Assembly (NCBI GenBank): GCA_905182335.1
Contig: CAJJBE010000005.1
Coordinates: 279,516-343,515, forward strand
Direction of reading: 5' to 3'
DNA from: Flavobacteriales bacterium UBA4466
GTDB lineage: Bacteria > Bacteroidota > Bacteroidia > Flavobacteriales_D > Crocinitomicaceae
Length of the DNA: 64,000 nucleotides
Shown here: positions 54,109 to 62,987 of the stretch, one piece after another
How positions within the stretch are numbered: the first letter of the stretch is position 1
Layout of the letters: every line of letters starts with the position of its first letter
The notes under the pieces: generated by a model
Told to the model about the DNA's origin: nothing
Database searches by the model: none
What the model saw: the letters and a program-made list of their open reading frames with translations, nothing else
Position numbers and translations under genes: made by a program

Positions 54109-54807
54109 TTAACAGATCAACAACAACCGATTTTTTCCATTTTTTTCTTTTGGTGCACGATGAATACAAGGAAGAACTTGACTCTTTGGGTGATCTACCG
54201 CCAGCTTACATATACTACCGAGGCCTAAACTGATCGTGTTAGCCTTATTGTTAGCTTGATAGTGTAGATCAAAAAAATATTCACTTAAAAAGGATTCAAA
54301 ACCTTCATTTTTTCCACGATATAGTTTTTCGAGTTCATTACGTATTTCGGGGATAAGAACTTTTTGTTTGGCTTGTGAGTTGGGCAATACTTCACTCGAC
54401 TCACCGTAGTAAGTACATAAAAAGGTGTCGGTTGGTACAGGAGATCTATCTACATGAAAAGAATATACATGAGTTGGGAAAAGAGGGTATATATCGTCTC
54501 TTTCATAGTGTTTGATCACATTAAGGATTGGAGATGCGCCATGAGCTTTTAAAACCATCAAGTCATTTAAAATAATTTCACGAGCAATATTACCTTGTTC
54601 ACTTAGCTGAAGCTCACAAAGTTCTTCTTTATTTAGTTCCATTATGTTACCGTCTAACTCGACCTGGTTAACAATATCCTCAAAGTCACCTCTTAGCTTG
54701 CGAGTCCAACAAATTGCATTAATTTCTCCATGAAATGGTGTGGAAATAAGATCTTGAATATTTGTGACAATTTTAATTTGATTTTCAGCATGAGATAAAT
54801 CTATCAT
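54109..54807 (-). CDS. DUF1826-like protein
   Basis: This 232-aa cytoplasmic protein has no signal peptide. It resembles DUF1826 in the central FHVDRSP ... TFLCTYYG segment and the closing IHRAP followed by RLLLI. The HxD and a distal His could form a 2-oxoglutarate/iron-type facial triad, but this is inference. The DUF1826 assignment is from memory of the family pattern and is moderate. It faces a tRNA remnant upstream. Confidence 0.6.
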   Translation of the reverse strand: MIDLSHAENQIKIVTNIQDLISTPFHGEINAICWTRKLRGDFEDIVNQVELDGNIMELNKEELCELQLSEQGNIAREIILNDLMVLKAHGASPILNVIKHYERDDIYPLFPTHVYSFHVDRSPVPTDTFLCTYYGESSEVLPNSQAKQKVLIPEIRNELEKLYRGKNEGFESFLSEYFFDLHYQANNKANTISLGLGSICKLAVDHPKSQVLPCIHRAPKEKNGKNRLLLIC

Positions 54808-54927
54808 AATGGGAAATATAAGTCTAAATTGTTTTTAACAAAAAAGCAATTTAAACATGTGAAAATTATCATATATCAATTGCTTTAGTTCAGTGTTACA
54901 GGGAGACATCTCATAGATTATATTACA

Positions 54928-55032
54928 GACAGGGCGATATTCTAACCAACTGAACTACCAAACCAATTTTCTGAGTTTTTCAACTATTGACGACAGTCAA
55001 TTTTGGAAATTGTGTACACTTTTTATTTAAGG
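54928..55032. repeat. Direct repeat copy B: truncated tRNA-Asp 5' half plus upstream DNA
   Basis: On the minus strand this is the first ~37 nt of tRNA-Asp (5' end at 54964, broken off right after the GTC anticodon at 54928) with the DNA upstream of the gene, in the same orientation as copy A (41486-41590). Seven of 105 positions differ. The TTGAC-N4-GTCAA repeat is kept (54987-55000) with a changed centre. No 3' half follows. The rest of the 54808-55154 gap has only this and the terminator below. Confidence 0.9.
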
Positions 55033-55105
55033 TGTAGCAAAGAGTAGTACATTTTTACCGCTTGATACAAGTACTTAAAGAAAAAAATAAGTGCCTTTTT
55101 AGCAC

Positions 55106-55141
55106 AAAAAAAGAGCGAGTTAATAAACTCGCTCTTTTTTT
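55106..55141. terminator. Bidirectional Rho-independent terminator
   Basis: A perfect 16-bp stem (AAAAAAAGAGCGAGTT with AACTCGCTCTTTTTTT) and tetraloop AATA carry T-runs on both strands. It directly follows the pseudogene stop (55155) on the minus strand. Confidence 0.88.
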
Positions 55142-55154
55142 GAGGTTTAGAAGA

Positions 55155-55914
55155 TTATTTCTTAATAAATCTTACAATTTCATTTCCATTTGTATGTCCA
55201 ACTCTTAAAAAGTATACACCACTTCTTAAAGATGTTAAGTCAAAGTCAATATTACTTTCGTTAAATAAATCTTTTTGAGAAACTACTTTCCCCTCAAGAT
55301 TTATGATCTCTACTTGATTAGTCTCAAATGCGTTAAGCCCTTTTACTGAAATACTTTCGCTTGCAGGATTAGGTACAACGGTTAGTGGTTGAATAATTTC
55401 TTCAATTGTACCAGCTAAACCAACTACAATTTTATATCCATCAAAGCTTAATTCTTGAGGGACCGGATCAATACATCCAACAAGTAGGGAGTCTTATTAT
55501 CTCCAGTAACAGTAATAGTTACGGGGTAAACTCCTGGTGTATTAGTTGTTCCAAATAAATTTGCACATCCGTTAGCACCTCCATTGTAGCTACATGAAGA
55601 GATGTTACATGCATAATTAATACCTGCTGGTAGTCCATCAACGTTAGTTACTTCAAAACTTTCTATTGGACTCCCTATAACATCTTGAGCTGTGCATCAT
55701 CACCAGCAATTTCAGCAGTAACTGCTTCAGGAACTTTGAAATTCAAGTCAGTTGAATATGCTACTCCTACTGAGGCTGCAGGAAAATTGGTAGTAGTGTC
55801 AGGCCAAACTCCATATGTTGAATCAGCAAAGTTCGTACCTGGTGTACATGATTGAGCATTCGCACTGAGGATACTTAAAAATGTAATTGTTAGCGATAGT
55901 AAAAGTCTTTTCAT
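55155..55914 (-). pseudogene. Frameshifted T9SS type A secreted protein gene
   Basis: The gene reads from ATG 55914 with a signal peptide (MKRLLLSLTITFLSILSANA) and CTPGTNFADSTYGVWPDTTTN. Near 55680 the frame must shift to continue as AQDVIGSPIESFEVTNVDGL ... NGGANGCANLFG. It must shift again near 55490 to continue VGCIDPVPQELSFDGYKIVV and the type A sorting tail (VVPNPASESISV ... SGVYFLRV, ending RFIKK). Both shifts are in the same sense. No slippery sequence is present at either site, so this is either a pseudogene or two assembly errors. Function unknown; a cell-surface or secreted protein. Confidence 0.87.
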
Positions 55915-55960
55915 AATTATTTATGTTAGTTAATTTGATGCTAATTTACTGTTTTTTGTT

Positions 55961-57868
55961 TTATAGTCGTGATTGAATAATTTCTGCTACAATTTCAGGG
56001 TTTAGTAAAGTTGTTATATCTCCAAGATTTGAAGTTTCATTTGAAGCTATTTTTCGAAGAATTCTTCTCATTATTTTTCCCGAGCGTGTCTTAGGAAGCC
56101 CATTTGTAAATTGTATTTTGGCTAGTTTTGCCATTGGACCTATGTTCTCAGTGATTATTTGATTGATTTCTTTTCTAAGCTTCTCTTGATATCTTCTTTC
56201 TCCTTTATCTTTTAGTGTGATGTATCCATAAAGGGCATTTCCTTTAATTTCATTCGGGAAACCAACGATTGCAGATTCCGCTACAGCAGGATGCTCGTTT
56301 ATGGCATCCTCAATAGGTGCTGTACCAAGGTTATGCCCAGAAACAATAATTACATCATCAACACGGCCAGTTAAGCGGTAATAGCCAACGGCATCTCGTC
56401 TTGCTCCATCACCGGTAAAGTACATGTTTTTGAAAGCGGAGAAATATGTTTTTTTGTATCGTTTGTGATTACCCCAGATTGTTCTAGCAATTGAAGGCCA
56501 CGGCTGTTTAATGCATAGTGCACCCTCAACTTGATTTTCTATTAATTCAGTTTGGTTTGTATCCATTAAAGCTGGTTGTATACCAGGTAATGGTAGTGTT
56601 GCAAATGTTGGTATAGTAGGAGTTACATAAGGGATAGGTGAAATCATAATACCACCGGTTTCTGTTTGCCACCATGTATCCACAATTGGACTTTTTTTAT
56701 TTCCCACATTATTATTGTACCAGTTCCACGCTTCTTCATTTATCGGTTCCCCTACAGAGCCAAGTACCTTTAAGGATGATAAGTCACGATTTTGGACAAA
56801 GCTTAAACTTTCTTTTGCCAATGCCCTAATTGCCGTAGGTGCTGTATAGAATTGAGTTACTTTGTTTTTCTCAATAATATCCCAGAATCTTCCGTGATCA
56901 GGGTGGCTAGGGATGCCTTCGAACATTACTGTCGTGGCACCATTAGCTAAAGGTCCATAGACAATATAGCTATGACCTGTAATCCAACCAATATCAGCGG
57001 TACACCAATAAATATCATCTTCACGATATTGAAATATATTTTTAAAAGTATAAGCGGTATAAACCATATATCCTGCAGTTGTATGTACCATACCCTTAGG
57101 CATTCCTGTAGATCCTGAAGTATATAGAATAAAAAGGGGGTCTTCTGCATCCATGATTTCAGGTTCGCAAATATCCGAAGCCTCATCAAGTAAAGGTTGA
57201 AGCCAGTGATCTCTTCCAGCTTTCATCTTAATGTCAGCATTGATTCTTTTTGCTACTAAAACAGATGTAGTACAAGAACAATTATTTAAAGCCTCGTCTA
57301 CAATTACTTTTAAATCAATGGTTTTTTCGCCACGATATGAACCGTCAGAGGTAATTACTAATTTACAGTTACTATCATTAATTCTTGTAGACAAAGCAGT
57401 AGATGAAAATCCAGCGAATACTACAGAGTGAATTGCGCCAATCCGCGCACATGCTAGTACCGAAATTGCTAGCTCAGGAATCATAGGTAAATAAATACAA
57501 ATGCGATCTCCTTTTTTAATGCCTTGTGCCTTCAAAACATTAGCGAATTTATTCACACGTTTTGATAAGTTAGTATATGTAATGTACTGTGTCTTTTCGT
57601 TTGGATCATTTGGCTCGAATAGAATTGCTGTTTTATTTCCCCGATCAGCCAGGTGCCTGTCAATACAATTCTCTGTAATATTTAATTTTGCACCATCAAA
57701 CCATTTCACATTTGCAGATTCAAAATCGCCACTCAATACACTGTTCCATCGTTTTCTCCAAGTGAAATGCTCTTCTGCAATCTTACCCCAAAAAACTTCA
57801 GGTTTTTCAATTGATTCTCGATAAACGTTAAAGTATTCTTCTAGATTTTTAATGCTGTAGTTACTCAT
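55961..57868 (-). CDS. acs: Acetyl-CoA synthetase
   Basis: Acs activates acetate to acetyl-CoA with ATP through acetyl-AMP. The 635-aa protein carries the ANL-family core ILYTSGSTGMPKGMVHT, DTWWQTETGG, YFTGDGARRDAVGYY and the C-terminal SGKIMRR with the regulatory/catalytic Lys. ATG 57868 gives the normal N-terminus MSNYSIKNLEEYFN; a longer in-frame start at 57919 adds an unlikely extension. It stands alone, divergent from the C25 protease gene. Confidence 0.95.
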   Translation of the reverse strand: MSNYSIKNLEEYFNVYRESIEKPEVFWGKIAEEHFTWRKRWNSVLSGDFESANVKWFDGAKLNITENCIDRHLADRGNKTAILFEPNDPNEKTQYITYTNLSKRVNKFANVLKAQGIKKGDRICIYLPMIPELAISVLACARIGAIHSVVFAGFSSTALSTRINDSNCKLVITSDGSYRGEKTIDLKVIVDEALNNCSCTTSVLVAKRINADIKMKAGRDHWLQPLLDEASDICEPEIMDAEDPLFILYTSGSTGMPKGMVHTTAGYMVYTAYTFKNIFQYREDDIYWCTADIGWITGHSYIVYGPLANGATTVMFEGIPSHPDHGRFWDIIEKNKVTQFYTAPTAIRALAKESLSFVQNRDLSSLKVLGSVGEPINEEAWNWYNNNVGNKKSPIVDTWWQTETGGIMISPIPYVTPTIPTFATLPLPGIQPALMDTNQTELIENQVEGALCIKQPWPSIARTIWGNHKRYKKTYFSAFKNMYFTGDGARRDAVGYYRLTGRVDDVIIVSGHNLGTAPIEDAINEHPAVAESAIVGFPNEIKGNALYGYITLKDKGERRYQEKLRKEINQIITENIGPMAKLAKIQFTNGLPKTRSGKIMRRILRKIASNETSNLGDITTLLNPEIVAEIIQSRL

Positions 57869-57998
57869 TGTAGTTTTAAAGCTTAGGAATTCAAATCCAA
57901 TATAGTGAATTGAATCCAATCACTTAGAGGGACTCTTTTAATCGGTTGTTTCATAATCGCTATTATGACTTAAATTTTTCAGATTTGCACTCACTATA

Positions 57999-58033
57999 TT
58001 AGATTACGCTTTATAGCGTATTGTAGTATCTAA
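57999..58033. promoter_or_regulatory. Nested inverted repeat between acs and the C25 protease
   Basis: TACGCT-TTAT-AGCGTA (58005-58020) is a perfect 6-bp inverted repeat. It is enclosed by TTAGAT (57999-58004) and ATCTAA (58028-58033). It is the only structured element in the 290-bp intergenic space and could be an operator for either divergent gene. Confidence 0.35.
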
Positions 58034-58158
58034 TGCTTTTATCTAATTTTAAAAAAAAAGAATTTTATGACACTAAATAAATGGTTGTGGTTGATCATTT
58101 AAGAATGCAAAGTATTTTTCTTTATATTTATACATAAGTTATACTAAAAAAAAAAACT

Positions 58159-61100
58159 ATGAAAAATCATCTCTGTTTACTTCTTTTTAGCTCGTTTCTA
58201 TTTTTCAATCTCTCTGCTCAGAAAATAGGTTTAAGCCCTGAAGAAAATCTATTTACAATCATAGATAATACGGTAAATAAAATTACTGTTAAATCATCAA
58301 TTAAAGAGTTAGATTTTACCATCGTTAAGGGGAATTCTATGATTTATTCGAAGATTTTTGTAGGTGGGTATGTTACAAATCATAAAATTGGGTCACCAGA
58401 TTTACCTACTCTAAATAAATTGATTGACATCCCTTATGGGGCATCAATAGAAATTAATATTCTTTCAAAAACGGAAGAGCTAATTAATTTAGCTAATAAA
58501 TCAATAGATAAAATAGCCCCGGCTCAGCCATCTATTTCTAAGTCTGACGATGCTTCGTTAGCAAAATTCCAATGCGATACAGCTCTTTATAATTTGAATG
58601 CATTTATTTCTCCAGAAATTGCTAAAGTTATATCCCTAGGTAAAATGAGAGGGCACCAATTAGGCAGGTTAGAAATTTGTCCATTTCAATATAATCCAGT
58701 AACAAATAGTTTAAAAGTAATTTCAGAAATAGAATTTGAAATTATTTTTGTTGGTGCTGATCAGTTATTAACAGGTGAAATTCATTCTAAGAACAATTCC
58801 AATCATTTTAACACATCGTTCAGCCAGGTTATTAGCCCTAATAATTATCAGGATAAGGATATCATAACTACATATCCTGTTAAGTATGTAATTGTTTCTG
58901 ATCCTGCATTTCAATCAGCCTTACAACCACTTATAGAATGGAAAACAAAGAAAGGATTTACTGTTGTTGAAGCATATACTAATGATCCTGCAGTAGGGAG
59001 TACTACAGCGTCCATTAAAGCATATTTACAAAATTTATATACTGCCGGCACAGTAAATGACCCTGCCCCATCTTATTTGTTGATTGTAGGAGATGTCGCT
59101 CAAGTACCTTCTTTTAATGGTGTTACAGGTACGCATGTTTCAGATCTTTATTATTGTGAATACGATGGAGGAGGAGATTTTTATCCTGAATTATATTATG
59201 GTAGGTTTCCTGCATCAACGCTTGCCGAATGTGTAAATATGGTCGATAAAACATTAGAATATGAACAGTATTTATTTCCTGATCCAAGTTTTTTAGGGGA
59301 TGTGGTAATGATTTCGGGTGTCGATGCTTCTATGGCTCCAACATATGGTAATGGACAAATAAATTATGGTACCGATTACTACTTTAATCCTGCTCATTCT
59401 ATAGCATCTCAAACATACTTATATCCAGCATCTGCAAGTAGTGGGGCACAAATAATTGACGATGTAAATGATGGTGCATCTTTTGTCAATTATACTGCGC
59501 ACGGATATGATCAAGGTTGGGCAGATCCTTCTTTTACATGTACAGATGTTTACAATATGACCAACGAGCATAAATTTCCTTTAATGATAGGGAATTGCTG
59601 TCAATCAAATATGTTTGATTCTCCAGAATGCTTTGGAGAAGCTTTATTAAGAGTTCAAAACAAGGGTGCTATTGGGTACATTGGTGGTTCAAATAATACT
59701 TATTGGAACGAAGATTATTGGTGGGCTGTTGGGGCAGGGTCAATTAGTGCAACCCCTCTTTATAATTCATCTAGCCTTGCAGCTTATGATAGAACTTTCC
59801 ATGAGAATGGAGAAGCAGCTTCAGATTGGCACATAACGAATGCTCAAATGATGCTTGCGGGTAATTTAGCTGTTACTCAAGCGGGCGGGTCGGAAGATTA
59901 TTATTATGAGATTTATCATCTTATGGGTGATCCTTCATTAATGACTTACTTTGGTGTTCCTGCCTCTATGAATGTTACTCACATGGGGGCTGTTCCCATT
60001 GGGACTTCTTCCTTAGTTGTGAATTCAGAACCGGATGCATACGTTGCAATTTCGTTGAATGGCTCTTTATTAGATGCTCAATTAACAGATGCTTCAGGAG
60101 CAGTTAGTTTAAGTTTTAATGCATTTTCAAATATAGGAACTGCTGATGTTGTAGTTACTAAACAAAATAGAGAGCCTTATGTTGGCACTGTTCAGATTAT
60201 CAGTACAAACTCTGCCTTTGTTGCTTATGATAGTCATGTGAATTTAGATCCAACTGGCAATAACGATGGACTAGCTGATTATGGAGAGTTGATAAGTCTT
60301 AATGTAGCCTTAGGGAATTTTGGAATGCTTGATGCATACGGTGTGACTGCTCAGCTAGCTTGCACAAATTCTAGTATTACCATTGTTGATGGTATTGATG
60401 ATTGGGGTACTATTCTTTCAAATGATACTGAAATGGTAAATAATGCATTTTCTGTTTCAATTGCCAACGATATAATAGATCAGCAAGTGATTAATTATGA
60501 AATTGTAGTTTCAGACAATAGTTCAAATTCTTGGGCATCTTTTTTTTCGATGACTGCTCATGCTCCTTTATTAGAGATACAAGAGGTTACAATGTCTGAT
60601 CTAAATGGAAATGGAACCATTGAAGCTGGTGAAACAATTGATTTCTCAATTCCTTCAAATAATATTGGATCTAGCTCATGCACTTCTTTAGTAGGTACAT
60701 TAAGCTGTTCTAGCCCTTATGTTACAATTTCTAATAATACAGTTGATTTTGGTCAATTAGGTGCTGTTTCAAATGCAACAGGTACTTTCCAAATAGTTGT
60801 GAATTCCAATACTCCTTTTGGAGAATCACTAGAATTTACTTATTTACTACAAGATGGGGCATACTCTGAAACAATTACTTTTACCGAAATGGCTGGAATT
60901 TTCTCTGAAGATTATGAAACTGGGGACTATAGTCTGTTTGCCTGGAACGTTATTGCTTCAAACCCTTGGACTATTGATGCAGCAGAAGTCTATGAGGGTT
61001 CTTTTTCTTCAGTTTCAGGCAGTATTGGTGATGATGAGTCATCAATAATGGAAATTGATTTAGATGTGCTTTCTGATGGTGACATTAGCTTTATGAAAAA

Positions 61101-61596
61101 AGTATCTTCAGAGTTAACATATGATTTCCTTCAATTTTACATAGATGGTCAGCTTCATGATGAGTGGAGTGGAGATGTCGATTGGTCAGCAGAGTCATAT
61201 TTTGTGACTGCAGGTCAGCATACATTTACTTGGATTTACGACAAAGATTTTGCTGTAATTCATGGTGATGATGCTGCTTGGGTAGATTATATTTTATTCC
61301 CTCCAATAGACCATGCTTCTCTTAATGCAACAGAACAAGAGTTATTCTCAGAATTTAATATTTATCCTAATCCTTCAACTGGATCATTTAATCTTAGTGT
61401 GAATTCATCTTTGGAAAGTAATATTTCAATTGCCATATACGACACAAAAGGGAGGTTAATGTCAGAGATAAAAGAGCATACTAATACAGGTTTTAATTTA
61501 TTTAACTTCAATCTTTATAACCTATCAAGGGGATTGTATTTAATTAATTTAACTGATGGTGCTAATTCAATTTCAAGACCGATTATTATAAGATAA
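58159..61596 (+). CDS. Gingipain-like C25 cysteine protease with T9SS sorting domain
   Basis: This 1145-aa secreted protease of family C25 (gingipain type) has a signal peptide (about 1-20) and a propeptide. The catalytic domain (about 250-600) has the His in NYTAHG (His448) and the Cys in NCCQSN (Cys480/481, the second most likely catalytic). Ig-like modules follow. The C-terminal T9SS type A domain is FNIYPNPSTGSFNL ... GLYLINLTDG ending RPIIIR. It would digest proteins outside the cell. A strong hairpin follows. Confidence 0.9.
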   Translation: MKNHLCLLLFSSFLFFNLSAQKIGLSPEENLFTIIDNTVNKITVKSSIKELDFTIVKGNSMIYSKIFVGGYVTNHKIGSPDLPTLNKLIDIPYGASIEINILSKTEELINLANKSIDKIAPAQPSISKSDDASLAKFQCDTALYNLNAFISPEIAKVISLGKMRGHQLGRLEICPFQYNPVTNSLKVISEIEFEIIFVGADQLLTGEIHSKNNSNHFNTSFSQVISPNNYQDKDIITTYPVKYVIVSDPAFQSALQPLIEWKTKKGFTVVEAYTNDPAVGSTTASIKAYLQNLYTAGTVNDPAPSYLLIVGDVAQVPSFNGVTGTHVSDLYYCEYDGGGDFYPELYYGRFPASTLAECVNMVDKTLEYEQYLFPDPSFLGDVVMISGVDASMAPTYGNGQINYGTDYYFNPAHSIASQTYLYPASASSGAQIIDDVNDGASFVNYTAHGYDQGWADPSFTCTDVYNMTNEHKFPLMIGNCCQSNMFDSPECFGEALLRVQNKGAIGYIGGSNNTYWNEDYWWAVGAGSISATPLYNSSSLAAYDRTFHENGEAASDWHITNAQMMLAGNLAVTQAGGSEDYYYEIYHLMGDPSLMTYFGVPASMNVTHMGAVPIGTSSLVVNSEPDAYVAISLNGSLLDAQLTDASGAVSLSFNAFSNIGTADVVVTKQNREPYVGTVQIISTNSAFVAYDSHVNLDPTGNNDGLADYGELISLNVALGNFGMLDAYGVTAQLACTNSSITIVDGIDDWGTILSNDTEMVNNAFSVSIANDIIDQQVINYEIVVSDNSSNSWASFFSMTAHAPLLEIQEVTMSDLNGNGTIEAGETIDFSIPSNNIGSSSCTSLVGTLSCSSPYVTISNNTVDFGQLGAVSNATGTFQIVVNSNTPFGESLEFTYLLQDGAYSETITFTEMAGIFSEDYETGDYSLFAWNVIASNPWTIDAAEVYEGSFSSVSGSIGDDESSIMEIDLDVLSDGDISFMKKVSSELTYDFLQFYIDGQLHDEWSGDVDWSAESYFVTAGQHTFTWIYDKDFAVIHGDDAAWVDYILFPPIDHASLNATEQELFSEFNIYPNPSTGSFNLSVNSSLESNISIAIYDTKGRLMSEIKEHTNTGFNLFNFNLYNLSRGLYLINLTDGANSISRPIIIR

Positions 61597-61605
61597 TTTT
61601 CTATT

Positions 61606-61657
61606 TTAAGCGAAACAAAAAAATCACTTATATGAGTGGTTTTTTTGTTTCGCTTAA
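61606..61657 (+). terminator. Long hairpin terminator after the C25 protease
   Basis: Two ~25-base arms begin TTAAGCGAAACAAAAAAATC and end with the inverse (…GTTTCGCTTAA), with two G-T pairs. The T-run (61639-61646) lies in the 3' arm. It begins about 10 bp after the stop and is long for a simple terminator. Confidence 0.7.
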
Positions 61658-61707
61658 GACTTCATATTTATAAAAGTTTTCATTAGACTGTTAAGTAAAT
61701 TTTCATT

Positions 61708-62265
61708 ATGAAAAAACTACTATTTATAGCCATTTATTTTTTAATATTATTAATGCTTAATCCCAAAAGTCTAATGTCTCAAAACATGATTTATAATTTT
61801 GATAATAACTCAGATTTAAGAAGGTGGGTAATTGTTGATGATGATGTTATGGGAGGGATGTCATCAAGTAGTTTAAGCATTAACAAAGAAGGGAATGGGG
61901 TTTTTGAAGGTACTATATCAACAGCTAATAATGGCGGGTTTTCCTCTGTAAGACTTAATTTTAAGAAGACTTTTATAAAGGATAGAGCCAATTTAAAAAT
62001 AAAAATAAAAGGAGATGGAAAAGAATATCAGTTGAGAATTAAAGCGAATAAAGGTGATTACTATTCATACATCCTTCCTTTTAAAACATCAGGAGAGTGG
62101 GAAGTAATAAATATTCCTTTAAAAGAAATGTATGCTTCTTTTCGTGGTAGAAAACTAAATATGAAAAATTTTAATAGTGATTATTTTGAGCAAATTACAT
62201 TTCTGGTTGGCAATAAAAGCAATGAAAAGTTTAAACTTTTCATTGCTGAGATAATTTTACTGTAG
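61708..62265 (+). CDS. CIA30-family exported protein
   Basis: This 185-aa protein has a signal peptide (about 1-25, ending LMSQ) and one CIA30 domain: YNFDNNSDLRRWVIVDDDVMGG, SSVRLNFKK, IKGDGKEYQLRIKAN and FLVGNKSNEKFKLFIAEI. The domain is a beta-sandwich first known from a complex I assembly factor. In exported bacterial proteins it more likely binds a ligand or sugar. Function here is unknown. Confidence 0.85.
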   Translation: MKKLLFIAIYFLILLMLNPKSLMSQNMIYNFDNNSDLRRWVIVDDDVMGGMSSSSLSINKEGNGVFEGTISTANNGGFSSVRLNFKKTFIKDRANLKIKIKGDGKEYQLRIKANKGDYYSYILPFKTSGEWEVINIPLKEMYASFRGRKLNMKNFNSDYFEQITFLVGNKSNEKFKLFIAEIILL

Positions 62266-62283
62266 TGATTGACTTAAACATTC

Positions 62284-62340
62284 CTGATGCCCAACGCTCA
62301 TCATTGGAACTAATAGTAAAAGAAGTAGTAGTGTTTTCTT
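62284..62340 (-). pseudogene. Remnant duplicate of the 62904 gene start (ATG changed to AAG)
   Basis: On the minus strand, 57 bases 15 nt beyond the stop of the 182-aa gene match its first 19 codons almost codon by codon (KTLLLLLLLVPMMSVG against KTLLLTLLLVPMISIG). The start codon is AAG. Only the signal-peptide part remains, so this is a broken tandem copy. Confidence 0.8.
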
Positions 62341-62355
62341 GAGATAGCAGCAATG

Positions 62356-62904
62356 TCAATAGTATTTAAATCCTGATTCAGGGGATTTGATGTATTGTTG
62401 GATTGGAGATTGATTCAAAACTCTTAACCAGGCATTTGCATCATCTATATTCCCATGAAAAAACTCCAGCATTGGAGCACGAATATTATCAGATAAAGGC
62501 TTACTAGTTCCTAAATAGAACTTTTCATCAATACCAATATAAGGTGTTAAGTTTCTATTGTTAATCTCATAATGTTCATCTAAAGCCCCGCTAGTAAATA
62601 ATTTTAATTGGCTGAAATCATACTTTCCAGTAACATGGAGAGATTGATCAATATTAAAATCAATAGAGTTTTTACTAAGCTTAAAAATAATCTCTCCACA
62701 GAGATATAGGCAATTATTCAAATCTATCCTAAAGAGATTATCCACACTATTAAAATCACTAACATTAATCCATGGCACAAAAGCAAGTTCATTGATATGT
62801 ATGTAGCTTTTGCTAAAATTAACACCATTTAATTTCCTTGAATTTCTATTCTGTCCAATACTAATCATTGGGACTAATAGTAAAGTAAGTAGTAGTGTTT
62901 TCAT
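62356..62904 (-). CDS. Hypothetical secreted protein
   Basis: I do not recognise this 182-aa protein. It has a signal peptide (MKTLLLTLLLVPMISIG) and a beta-rich body with no known motif; two Cys (about 68 and 72) may form a disulfide. Its first 17 bases match those of the dioxygenase gene start at 63938, and a degenerate copy of its signal-peptide coding DNA lies just beyond its own stop. Confidence 0.62.
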   Translation of the reverse strand: MKTLLLTLLLVPMISIGQNRNSRKLNGVNFSKSYIHINELAFVPWINVSDFNSVDNLFRIDLNNCLYLCGEIIFKLSKNSIDFNIDQSLHVTGKYDFSQLKLFTSGALDEHYEINNRNLTPYIGIDEKFYLGTSKPLSDNIRAPMLEFFHGNIDDANAWLRVLNQSPIQQYIKSPESGFKYY

Positions 62905-62987
62905 AGTTATTTAATTGTCATCTTCCTCTCAACTGTACCATCATTATAGATGTATAGAAGGGTGGGTTAGGCTTAAATGGTGTTTCT

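Noticed and set aside
41486..55032. A classic tRNA-integrated island with integrase and att sites
   Set aside because: No integrase or recombinase lies in the interval, and the repeat covers the 5' half of the tRNA plus upstream DNA, not the 3' half that tyrosine integrases use. Kept only as a direct repeat of unknown origin.
55155..55914. Programmed ribosomal frameshifting in the T9SS gene
   Set aside because: Two shifts would be needed and neither site has a slippery heptamer or a clear downstream structure. Pseudogene or sequence error is simpler.
57501..57824. Plus-strand reading frame of 107 codons inside acs
   Set aside because: It lies antisense to a well-conserved acetyl-CoA synthetase and has no recognisable features.
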